Source of the DNA: Streptomyces canus
GTDB lineage: Bacteria > Actinomycetota > Actinomycetes > Streptomycetales > Streptomycetaceae
Direction of reading: 5' to 3'
Assembly (NCBI RefSeq): GCF_030815415.1
Contig: NZ_JAUSWW010000001.1
Span: forward strand, 9,362,001-9,426,000
Length of the DNA stretch: 64,000 bases
The notes beneath the pieces are model-generated. The model searched no databases and was not told the origin of the DNA. It was given only the letters and a program-made list of their open reading frames with translations. The position numbers and the translations under genes were made by a program. Numbering within the stretch: position 1 is the stretch's first letter; each line of letters starts with the position of its first letter. Positions 7,633 to 18,871 of this stretch are shown here, one piece after another.

Positions 7633-8766
7633 TCACGCGGTGGTGCAGGCGGTGCCGTTCAGGGTGAAGCCGGAGGGCTTGGTGAAAGTGCCGCTGGAGG
7701 TGCCCTGGAGTCCGAAGGTCGCCTGGCCGCCGGCCGTCAGCTCGCCGTTGTGGGACACGTTGCTCGCTGTGACCGCTCCCGAGGACCCGGAGAGGTTCGC
7801 GTTCCAGGCACTGGTGATCTGCTGCCCGGAGGGGAGGGTGAAACCGAGCTTCCAGCCGCTGACGGCGGAGGCGCCGGTGTTGGTGATGGTGACGTCGGCG
7901 GTGAAGCCGCCCTGCCAGGCGTTCGCCGCGTACGCCACCTTGCAGGCCGTGGAGCCCCCGGGGGTGCCCGGGTCACCGGAGGAGCCGCCCTTGTTGACGG
8001 TGGAGGAGAACGAGTTCACGGCGAGACCGGCGCCGTTCTGCCAGGGCTCGAAGCCCGCCTGAACGCTCGTCAGATACCAGTTGTTCTGGGCGAGTCCGCG
8101 GGAGACGGCCTGCCGGGCGAAGTCCATGACGTCGAAGTTCCAGCTGCTGATCGCCGACGGAGCGACGAACGACAGCACGTCGTTCCCGCCGTTGTTGCCG
8201 GACCACACCTGCCAGTCGCGCCCGCCCACGTTGGCGTTGCCGACCGGGGAGCCGATGGGCTGGATGGAGCCGACCTTGTTGAACCAGATCATGATCTCGG
8301 TCCGGTTCACGCCGTCGGTGCGGGGCGTGGGGTCGAGCCAGATGTCGTACGAGGCGTTGTACACCGCGTTGCTGACGAAGCCGTAGGAGATGCTGCTGGG
8401 TGCGCTGGAGATGGTGCTGAGCTGCGCGGGAAGGTTGGTGCCGGGCGAACAGTTGGTGTAGTGGCAGCCGTTGTAGACGGATGGATACGACTTCGGGGCA
8501 CCGTTCGTGGGGACGGAGCCGTCGGCCTGGGCGATCCTGAATCCCGAGTCGGTCGCCGTGACGCACTGCGTGGCGCTGGTGCCCCAGCGGTTGTTCTGGA
8601 CCACGTAGCGACCCTGGATGGTCGTCGTGCCGAAGGGTTGGCAGATCGTGGTGTCGGCCTGTGCGACCGGGGCGGTGGTCAGCAGCGCGGCGAGCGAGAC
8701 GAGCGAGGTGAGCAGCGCGCCGAGCAGGCCACGCGCGCGGCGGGCATGGAGCGGTGATGGACGCAT
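7633..8766 (-). CDS. Secreted GH12 endo-beta-1,4-glucanase with CBM2
   Basis: The 377-residue protein starts at ATG 8766 (MRPSPLHARRARGLL) behind GAAGAGGA and has a signal peptide ending near AQADTT. The GH12 jelly-roll domain (about 40-265) has QNNRWG, the nucleophile Glu157 in NRTEIMIWFN, and the acid/base Glu240 in AGFEPWQNG. A Gly/Ser-Pro linker leads to a family 2 cellulose-binding module (about 277-377) beginning CKVAYAANAWQGGFTADVTITNTG and ending GTACTTA. It hydrolyses cellulose or mixed-linkage glucan. A good promoter and a CebR-type operator lie upstream, and the LacI-family gene that may control it is adjacent. Confidence 0.95.
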   Translation of the reverse strand: MRPSPLHARRARGLLGALLTSLVSLAALLTTAPVAQADTTICQPFGTTTIQGRYVVQNNRWGTSATQCVTATDSGFRIAQADGSVPTNGAPKSYPSVYNGCHYTNCSPGTNLPAQLSTISSAPSSISYGFVSNAVYNASYDIWLDPTPRTDGVNRTEIMIWFNKVGSIQPIGSPVGNANVGGRDWQVWSGNNGGNDVLSFVAPSAISSWNFDVMDFARQAVSRGLAQNNWYLTSVQAGFEPWQNGAGLAVNSFSSTVNKGGSSGDPGTPGGSTACKVAYAANAWQGGFTADVTITNTGASAVSGWKLGFTLPSGQQITSAWNANLSGSSGAVTASNVSHNGELTAGGQATFGLQGTSSGTFTKPSGFTLNGTACTTA

Positions 8767-8824
8767 GCGGATCCTCTTCAGCGGGAGGGGGGAACGGGGA
8801 AGTGTTCCCGCGACCTTGTGTGAA

Positions 8825-8838
8825 TGGGAGCGCTCCCA
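8825..8838. promoter_or_regulatory. CebR-type operator in front of the GH12 endoglucanase
   Basis: TGGGAGCGCTCCCA is a perfect 14-bp palindrome and matches the known Streptomyces CebR box exactly. It lies about 12-25 nt downstream of the predicted transcription start for the endoglucanase, where a bound repressor would block elongation. Cello-oligosaccharide induction is the expected logic (established for CebR, inferred here). Confidence 0.88.
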
Positions 8839-8856
8839 ATCCTGGGTTCGGGCAGG

Positions 8857-8885
8857 ACTGTAGGGATGGTTCAGGTCCATGACAA
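8857..8885 (-). promoter_or_regulatory. Sigma-70-type promoter of the GH12 endoglucanase
   Basis: On the minus strand the -35 hexamer TTGTCA (8880-8885) and the -10 hexamer TACAGT (8857-8862) are 17 bp apart, a good fit to the principal sigma factor consensus. Transcription would start near 8850, just ahead of the operator at 8825-8838. Confidence 0.65.
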
Positions 8886-8996
8886 GGCTGTCGACAGGAA
8901 CGCGTAGAACCGATTCGGGAGACACAGGTCAGGCAGGTCTCGCCAGACACGGTGCGCCGGTTCCGGGAGCGCGCCCATGGCTTGTGCGGGCGACGA

Positions 8997-10019
8997 TCAG
9001 GTCGACTCGCGGACCACCAGCTCGGTACGGAGGATGACGTGACGCCAGGCCACGGCGCCCTCCTCCATCTCCTCCAGGAGGAGTCGGATCATGGCCCGCC
9101 CGATCTCATCGATGGGCTGACGAACCGTCGTCAGACGTGGTTCCGTCCGCTGTGCCAGCGGAAAGTCGTCGAAGCCGATCACGGCGACGTCCTCGGGCAC
9201 CCGGCGTCCGGCCGCGCGCAGGGCCTCCAGTGCTCCCGCCGCCGTGGTGTCCGACGCGGCGAGGACGCCGTCGATGTCCGGATGCCGTTCGATGAGCTCG
9301 GCCATGGCACGACGTCCGCTCTCCGCCGTGAAGTCGCTTTCGGCGGCACGGGTCTTGTCGACCTTCAGGCCTGCCAGCGCCAGGGCTTCTTCGTAGCCGC
9401 GCAGTCGGCACTGGGCGGCGTGCAGGTCGAGCGGCCCGGTGATGGTGGCGATGACCCTGCGGCCCCGCCGCAGCAGGTGGGAGACGGCGCTGCGGGCTCC
9501 GCCGACATTGTCCACGTCGACGTAACTGACGTACTCGTCACCGGAGCGGCGCCCCAGCAGTACGGTCGGCAACCTGGCCTCGGCGAGCATGTCCGGCAGC
9601 GGATCACCGGCGTGCACGGACATCAGCAGGACGCCGTCGACCCGGCCGCCGCGCGCGTACTCGAGGAAGCGCTGCCGTTCGGCGTCCGAGCGGACCAGGG
9701 TCAGCAGGAGTTGCATTCCTGTGTCTGTCAGCGCGTCCCCGAGGGAGCTGACGATCTCGGAGAAGAAGGGCTCCGCGAACTGCCGCCAGTCCGGCTCGGT
9801 CATGACCAGGGCGAGGGCGTCGGCCCGGTGTCCGGCCAGGGAACGTGCCGCGAGATTGGGCACGTAGCCCAGTTCGTCGATGGCTTGCTGCACGGCCCGA
9901 CGTGTCGACTCCTTCACGCCCGCGGCGTTGTTGATGACGCGGGAGACCGTGCCCCGTCCCACCTGCGCGTGGGCAGCCACCTCCTCCAGCGTCGGTGCCC
10001 CCGGACGCCGTCTGCCCAT
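8997..10019 (-). CDS. LacI-family transcriptional regulator (CebR/BglR-like)
   Basis: The 340-residue protein has an N-terminal LacI helix-turn-helix (PTLEEVAAHAQVGRGTVSRVINN, hinge helix NLAARSLAG). A periplasmic-binding-protein-like sensor follows (VDGVLLMSV, DVDNVGGARSAVSHLL, GVLAASDTTAAGALEALR, VIGFDDFPLAQRTEP, LTTVRQPIDEIG). It sits next to the GH12 endoglucanase and has a near-identical operator in front of its own gene, so it probably represses both and itself. It lacks the ceb ABC transporter and beta-glucosidase genes that flank classical cebR, so it is either an orphan paralogue or a local cellulase regulator. Whether this protein or a distant CebR binds the boxes cannot be told from sequence. 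Confidence 0.9.
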   Translation of the reverse strand: MGRRRPGAPTLEEVAAHAQVGRGTVSRVINNAAGVKESTRRAVQQAIDELGYVPNLAARSLAGHRADALALVMTEPDWRQFAEPFFSEIVSSLGDALTDTGMQLLLTLVRSDAERQRFLEYARGGRVDGVLLMSVHAGDPLPDMLAEARLPTVLLGRRSGDEYVSYVDVDNVGGARSAVSHLLRRGRRVIATITGPLDLHAAQCRLRGYEEALALAGLKVDKTRAAESDFTAESGRRAMAELIERHPDIDGVLAASDTTAAGALEALRAAGRRVPEDVAVIGFDDFPLAQRTEPRLTTVRQPIDEIGRAMIRLLLEEMEEGAVAWRHVILRTELVVREST

Positions 10020-10122
10020 GCCACCTCCCCCAAGAGATCACCGATCTTACCGGCCGGAGCGGATCGAGCACACGACTTCACCAGGGGCGGAGTCCGAGAG
10101 GAACCGTCCTGCCCGCAACGGT

Positions 10123-10136
10123 TGGGAGCGCTCCCG
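10123..10136. promoter_or_regulatory. CebR-type operator in front of the LacI-family gene
   Basis: TGGGAGCGCTCCCG differs from the box at 8825-8838 only in its last base. It lies 104 bp upstream of the regulator's ATG and about 100 bp upstream of the divergent gene at 10240, so autoregulation is likely and control of both directions is possible. Confidence 0.75.
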
Positions 10137-10239
10137 TTCTGCGGAGAGAATGCGGCGGGGGACGCGCCACAACGCGCCTGACGTCTGCGGGCCGAGGGGT
10201 CGATAGTGTCGAACTACCGCAAGTGACTAGGCAGTTCTC

Positions 10240-10563
10240 ATGTCGGCCAGCTGGGCATTGCTGATACCCGTCGCCGCTCTCGCGTTGATCGTGCTCGGTG
10301 GAATGGCCGTGCTGAGGCTCCAAAAGACCTCGCCCGGGCCGGACGGGCTCAGATCTTCGAGGGCACCGGGCTGCGCGGCTCCGGCCGGGTCCCAGGATGC
10401 GGTGCGGGAGAGCCGTGAGGAGTTTGTGCGAAGGCACTGGCAGCGCCCCGGCGTGGTGGCCAACGGTGCGACGCTGGTCGATCTCTACGACCGTATCCGG
10501 GCCCTTGAGGAACGCGTCGGCAGAGCCGAGCGGCAGGCCGCGTCACCACCACCGCACGACTGA
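10240..10563 (+). CDS. Small single-pass membrane protein of unknown function
   Basis: The 107-residue protein has one N-terminal transmembrane helix (WALLIPVAALALIVLGGMAVL). A Pro/Gly/Ser linker follows, and a C-terminal helix with heptad character (LVDLYDRIRALEERVGRAERQ) probably forms a short coiled coil. I do not recognise a family. It is divergent from the LacI-type gene. A TAGTGT hexamer at about 10204-10209 could be its -10 element. Coding character and a clean start support a real gene. Confidence 0.6.
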   Translation: MSASWALLIPVAALALIVLGGMAVLRLQKTSPGPDGLRSSRAPGCAAPAGSQDAVRESREEFVRRHWQRPGVVANGATLVDLYDRIRALEERVGRAERQAASPPPHD

Positions 10564-10702
10564 GCCAGGCACCTGTGTGCCGCAGGGCTCCGTTCCTTGC
10601 AGTCGTTGTCGGCAGGGGTGAGGCGGCCGGGTCGGGGTAACCGCGTCCGTACGAACTCCTTGTCACCGAGGAGTTGTCGCCGACCGAGTGAGGAGGACAG
10701 TC

Positions 10703-10852
10703 GTGCCAGGCATGTTGGCCAAGATCAAGCAGTTCAGCAGGAGTCCGCAGGGGCGGCGTGCCGCGGAGCAGGTGAGGCGTGCGTCTGCCGATCCACGCCG
10801 CCGGGCCCAGGCTCAGCGGCTGCTCGGCAGGCTGCGGGGACGGCGCCACTGA
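10703..10852 (+). CDS. 49-residue basic protein
   Basis: A GTG start follows GAGGAGGACA at correct spacing and opens a 49-codon frame, MPGMLAKIKQFSRSPQGRRA..., ending RLLGRLRGRRH. The product is very basic (about a third Arg/Lys) and predicted helical. The strong ribosome binding site and biased codon use argue for translation. Small basic proteins of this type are common in Streptomyces without assigned function; nucleic-acid binding is only a guess from charge. Confidence 0.55.
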   Translation: MPGMLAKIKQFSRSPQGRRAAEQVRRASADPRRRAQAQRLLGRLRGRRH

Positions 10853-10994
10853 AACGGTGGTGCGGGGACCGGGGCGATCGGGCCGCGGTGCCGCATTGTC
10901 AGTGGCAGGCGCCAGAATGCGGACCAGCAAGATCAACATTGGACCTGAACGAGGCGAACGGTGTCCGTTCCTCCGCCCTGGAAAGGCTGCACCG

Positions 10995-11414
10995 ATGCCC
11001 CCGACTCCCTCCCACGCCCCGCACCGCAGCGAGAGCGCCCTTCCCCAACGGACGGCCCGTACGGACTTCACCCGCCTGAGAGCAGCCTCGCTTCTGCGCC
11101 CGCCCAGATCCACGACGCCGCCCGACGCTCCCGCGGCCGACGTGCTGCGCATCGTGTCCGACTCCCGCACGCCCGTCTTCGTCACCGTCCACGCCGGCGG
11201 ACGGATCCGTTACGGCTACTGGCGCCCCGTCGACTCCGCCAGTGGCAGGGGCGGTTGCTACGTCGCCCTGCCGACGGACGTGTGCGAGGAACTGCGCTCG
11301 GGCGGGCGTATCGCATGGGGCGAACCCGTCACCGATCCGTCGAAGACCACCTGTCGGGTGACGCTGGCCCACACGCCGGCGAGGGCGGGACGCGAAGAGG
11401 GAAGCGCCGCGTGA
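10995..11414 (+). CDS. Hypothetical protein, 139 residues
   Basis: From ATG 10995 (MPPTPSHAPHRSESALPQ) the N-terminal ~45 residues look disordered. Residues 50-130 appear to be a small beta-rich domain (VLRIVSDSRTPVFVTVHAGG, IRYGYWRPV, CYVALPTDVCEELRSGG, RIAWGEPV, TTCRVTLA). No signal peptide or membrane segment is visible. The same frame is open upstream to 10779 but without a better start. I do not recognise the family. It stands alone between a small basic ORF and the BrkB-like gene. Confidence 0.6.
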   Translation: MPPTPSHAPHRSESALPQRTARTDFTRLRAASLLRPPRSTTPPDAPAADVLRIVSDSRTPVFVTVHAGGRIRYGYWRPVDSASGRGGCYVALPTDVCEELRSGGRIAWGEPVTDPSKTTCRVTLAHTPARAGREEGSAA

Positions 11415-11579
11415 GTGGCTGAGGCCCAGCCGTCATCACCGTGATCGCGAGCCCGTCCCACCGTCGCCTGCTCGCGTCGATCCGGTCCGGTACTCGAGCC
11501 CCGTCGAGTGCGAGGTGGGAGCCAGGGGCTACGGTGCGCTGGCACGCAGAGCCGCCGTACGACGAGGAGCGTCCACGCC

Positions 11580-12545
11580 ATGGGTACCGCTGTCCATGTC
11601 CCGCAGACCCGGGACATGATCGGGGAGGAGCTCTCCGGCGACGAGGCGTTCACCGCCCTGCGTCACTACGGGAGCCTGCGGCTGCTGACGGACTCCGTCG
11701 CCCGGTTCCGCTACGCCGACGGCTTCAGCAACGCGCGGGCCCTCGCCTTTCAGGTGGTGCTCGGGCTGGTTCCGTGCACCGTGGCGCTGGTCGGGCTGGC
11801 CACGACGGTGCACACGGAGAGCCTCGGCCGGGTCATCGAGCTCACACTCGGGCGGATCGTGCCCGGCGCCAGCGCCGAGATCGTCGAGGACGCCCTCGAC
11901 GGGGCACGGCGTACCGCGCACGGCGATGTCTGGAGCACCCTCGCCCTGTGGCTCGGCACGGGCTTCGCGTTGTTGAACCTCGCCTCGGCCATGGGCCAGA
12001 TCGAGCGTGGCGCGAACCGTATCTACGGCATCGAGAGGGACCGCCCCTTCCTGCACAAGTACGCGCGGGCGATCGCTCTCGCGTTCGCCGCCGGCCTGCC
12101 CCTGATGCTGGGTTTCGTCGTCCTGGTCACCGGCCGGGCGGTGGGCGAAGCGGTGGCGGACACCGCCGGTTGGGACGGCAGTGGGGCGCGCTGGTGGGGC
12201 GCGCTCTGCATCCCGGTGGGGCTCGTACTGGCCTGGGTGGCCTCCGCCGTGATCTTCCGCTGGTCGCCACGCCGACGCCAACCCGGCTACACCTGGCTGG
12301 CGTTCGGGTCCGCCGTGCACCTCCTGCTGTGGGTGTCGGCCACCTGGCTGCTCGCCCTGTACGTCGAAGGAAGCGGTGCCTTCGGAGCGGTGTACGGTCC
12401 GCTCACCGCGTTCATCGCCCTGCTGCTGTGGGCCAACCTCACCGCTGTCGCGCTGTTCCTGGGCATCGCGTTCGCCGCCCAGCTGGAAGCGGCCCGGGCC
12501 GGCATCGAAGCGGCCGTCCATCCGGACCCGGGACCAGGGCCGTGA
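11580..12545 (+). CDS. YihY/BrkB-family integral membrane protein
   Basis: The 321-residue protein starts at ATG 11580 (MGTAVHVPQTRDMIGEEL), with GAGGAG upstream. It shows the YihY/BrkB pattern: a first helix after YADGFSNARALAFQVVLGLVP, then about six hydrophobic segments, including WSTLALWLGTGFALLNLASAMGQIERGANRIYGIERDR, the family's most conserved block. Others are ALAFAAGLPLMLGFVVLV, WGALCIPVGLVLAWVASAVIF and FGAVYGPLTAFIALLLWANLTAVALFLG. The biochemical role of the family is not settled; the old 'ribonuclease BN' label is wrong. It is monocistronic and faces the kinase gene at 12562. Confidence 0.85.
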   Translation: MGTAVHVPQTRDMIGEELSGDEAFTALRHYGSLRLLTDSVARFRYADGFSNARALAFQVVLGLVPCTVALVGLATTVHTESLGRVIELTLGRIVPGASAEIVEDALDGARRTAHGDVWSTLALWLGTGFALLNLASAMGQIERGANRIYGIERDRPFLHKYARAIALAFAAGLPLMLGFVVLVTGRAVGEAVADTAGWDGSGARWWGALCIPVGLVLAWVASAVIFRWSPRRRQPGYTWLAFGSAVHLLLWVSATWLLALYVEGSGAFGAVYGPLTAFIALLLWANLTAVALFLGIAFAAQLEAARAGIEAAVHPDPGPGP

Positions 12546-12561
12546 GCGCACTGTCGCCGCC

Positions 12562-13212
12562 CTAGGGCCTGGTCGGCGGGGCGATGACCAACTCGGTGTC
12601 CGGGTCGTGGTCGAGCCGTGGAGGGCCGCCGACGATCAAGGTGGCTCGGGCCCAGGGCTGTTCGCGCACCAGGAACGGCAGTTCCTCCAGCAGCCAGGCC
12701 GCCACATGTTCCCGCTGCCCGGCGGAGTCGCCGTCGCGGACGGCCAACAAGCGCCCCTGTTCGTCGAGGTCACCCTGCATCCACACCGAGGCGTCCAGCC
12801 ATGGGGCCAGCTCTTCGCGGATGATGCCGGTGCCCTCGACCCAGACGAAGTCCGCACCGGCGGGGACGGTGATCGATCCGGGCCGGTCGTGGGCGACCCA
12901 GGCATCAGGGCGGAAGTCCACCGCCTCCCCCCGGTGCAAGGGCCGCAGGATGTTCTCGACGAGTACGGCACCCCAGTCGAAGCAGGCGTGGTTCCAGGCG
13001 ATGTCGTCGGTGTGCACGACGGCGGAGCAGGGCGCGACCCTGCGCAGCCGCTCGGCCAGGGTCGTCTTGCCGGCGCCGCCCCGGCCGTCGATCGCGATCA
13101 CCCGCGGACGTCCGGTGACGGCGGGTGACGCGTCCCGCAGCTGCCGGACGGCATCGAGCAGGGGCACCACCCGCCAGCCGACGGCCTCGGTCTCGCCTGG
13201 ATGCAGATGCAT
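12562..13212 (-). CDS. P-loop kinase of the uridine kinase-like type
   Basis: The 216-residue protein has a Walker A motif, RVIAIDGRGGAGKTTLAERL, near residue 40. A substrate-site region follows (VVHTDDIAWNHACFDWGAVL, VDFRPDAWVAHDRPGSI), then a Walker B-like strand, FVWVEGTGII. The layout resembles uridine/cytidine kinase-like NTPases widespread in actinobacteria, which phosphorylate a small hydroxylated substrate with ATP; the substrate here is unknown. No operon partner is obvious. The stop lies 17 bp from the convergent BrkB-like gene. Confidence 0.75.
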   Translation of the reverse strand: MHLHPGETEAVGWRVVPLLDAVRQLRDASPAVTGRPRVIAIDGRGGAGKTTLAERLRRVAPCSAVVHTDDIAWNHACFDWGAVLVENILRPLHRGEAVDFRPDAWVAHDRPGSITVPAGADFVWVEGTGIIREELAPWLDASVWMQGDLDEQGRLLAVRDGDSAGQREHVAAWLLEELPFLVREQPWARATLIVGGPPRLDHDPDTELVIAPPTRP

Positions 13213-13270
13213 CGCCGACCCTCTCCGGAGCCGAGGGAGCGCGTCCGTCCGTGTCGGTGTGAGAGTCGTT

Positions 13271-13705
13271 TCAGCCGTCGAAGTCCAGCAGTGGATCGTC
13301 GAGCAGCGCGAGCCGACCGGTGATCCGCTTGCCGACGGGCTCGCGGTGCGCCTCGAAGCCCTGGACCACGGCCATCACGATCTCCAAACCGTGCTGGCCC
13401 ACCCGTCCGGCGTCGGCGCTCCGGGCCGTCGGGAGGGTCGGGTCGGTGTCCCACACGGTGATCTCCACCGAGCCGCCGGTGATGCGCAACTGCAGCATCA
13501 CCGGCCCGGGCGCGTACTTGAGCGCGTTGGTGACCAGCTCGCTGACCACCAGCTGCGTCAGGTCCATGGCGCGTGCCGACACCGGTAGGCCGTGTTCGCG
13601 CTGGGCCCGTGTCAGGAACTCGGACGCGCTGGACCTCGCGTCGGCGATACAGCCGACGGCCCCGTCAAGAGCCACGGTCATCTCGGCAGGTGCGTCATCC
13701 GGCAT
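13271..13705 (-). CDS. RsbW-like anti-sigma/HATPase_c protein
   Basis: The 144-residue protein starts at ATG 13705, nine bases after GAGGAG. The track-length frame to 13798 has no better start. It has the single GHKL ATPase domain of serine-kinase anti-sigma factors: LTQLVVSELVTNALKYAPGP (N box), VEITVWDTDPTLP (G1-like), and GQHGLEIVMAVVQGFEAH (G2-like). Such proteins bind a sigma factor or phosphorylate a STAS antagonist. A STAS gene lies divergently at 13912, which suggests a cognate anti-sigma/antagonist pair controlled from the shared 206-bp spacer. Confidence 0.83.
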   Translation of the reverse strand: MPDDAPAEMTVALDGAVGCIADARSSASEFLTRAQREHGLPVSARAMDLTQLVVSELVTNALKYAPGPVMLQLRITGGSVEITVWDTDPTLPTARSADAGRVGQHGLEIVMAVVQGFEAHREPVGKRITGRLALLDDPLLDFDG

Positions 13706-13911
13706 CCGGGAACACTCCTCGCGCGGGACAGGTTCCCTGCCGACGATCTCCAATACCCCGTTCATGAGCGCGCGAATACCCCGTAAATCCCGTATCACTC
13801 CTGTGTCGCGATCCTATGAATGGCTGATCTGCGCGCATCGCGGGCAGGGGAGCGGGGCAACGTTGGCAAAACGGAGACGTGGCTCAGCCCCCGAGCGTGC
13901 AGAGGATACGA

Positions 13912-14277
13912 GTGGCAGACAACCAGGAAGCAGTGGGCCAGGGCCGGCTGTCCGTGGTCCGGTCTGACGTCGAGGGCGTCACCGTCCTCAGCCTCCACGG
14001 TGAGGTGGACTACCAGAGTGTGACGGCTCTCACCCGCTTCGTACCTCCGGAGGGCGCGGCTGCCGGGCAGCGGGTCGTCGTCGATCTGAGCCGGGTGACG
14101 TTCATGGACTCCAGTGGGGTCAATGCCCTGGTCGCCACGTACCAGGCCACGCAGGCCGCGCGGGGATGGCTACGGCTGGTGGGGGTGCGGGGTGCCGTGC
14201 TGCGCACGGTGCAGCTCGTCGGGCTCGACACCCTCGTCGCCTGTTATCCGACCGTTCGGGATGCCCTCGCGCAATGA
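13912..14277 (+). CDS. STAS-domain anti-sigma factor antagonist
   Basis: The 121-residue protein begins at GTG 13912, five bases after AGAGGA; an earlier in-frame GTG at 13879 has a poor site. It is a single STAS domain: GVTVLSLHGEVDYQSVTAL, VVDLSRVTFMDSSGVNALVA with the phosphorylatable Ser in DSSG, and RLVGVRGAVLRTVQLVGLDTLV. Unphosphorylated, such a protein would bind an anti-sigma factor and release its sigma. The divergent HATPase at 13271 is the likely partner. Confidence 0.88.
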   Translation: MADNQEAVGQGRLSVVRSDVEGVTVLSLHGEVDYQSVTALTRFVPPEGAAAGQRVVVDLSRVTFMDSSGVNALVATYQATQAARGWLRLVGVRGAVLRTVQLVGLDTLVACYPTVRDALAQ

Positions 14278-14378
14278 TGGTCGTCGTCGGAGCCGAACCT
14301 TTTCGAGTGCCCCGAGGCGGCTGTGTCATGCCACTTCCGTACGGCTTTTTCGAGTGGGCGGCCGGCTCGCGCCAGGCT

Positions 14379-14408
14379 TTGGTTGTCGCCCGACAACTGC
14401 GTTAGCCT
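14379..14408 (+). promoter_or_regulatory. Promoter with built-in inverted repeat ahead of the hybrid kinase
   Basis: A -35-like TTGGTT (14379-14384) and -10-like TAGCCT (14403-14408) are 18 bp apart. The spacer holds the 7+7 inverted repeat GTTGTCG-CC-CGACAAC (14382-14397), a likely operator because it overlaps the spacer. A near copy with the same spacing lies upstream of the rsbR operon (40690-40705). About 130 bp of leader follow before the kinase ATG. Confidence 0.45.
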
Positions 14409-14538
14409 TCACCGGATTTCCTCATCGTGCGCCGTCCGTGAACAGCGGAAACGCGGGCGATGGGCAGGGCCTTTCACGGCCTGGCGCGGTTCCGAGTCCT
14501 CGGGGTGAGGGCTCTTGGGGAGCGGAACGAGGGTGCGC

Positions 14539-18792
<4,254 letters not shown>

Positions 18793-18871
18793 CGGAAGGT
18801 CATGCCGCCGCGCCTGCCCGCCGACCCAGTGTCGTCGTCCCTGGACGTTCGAACCGAGGAACAGCCTCATC

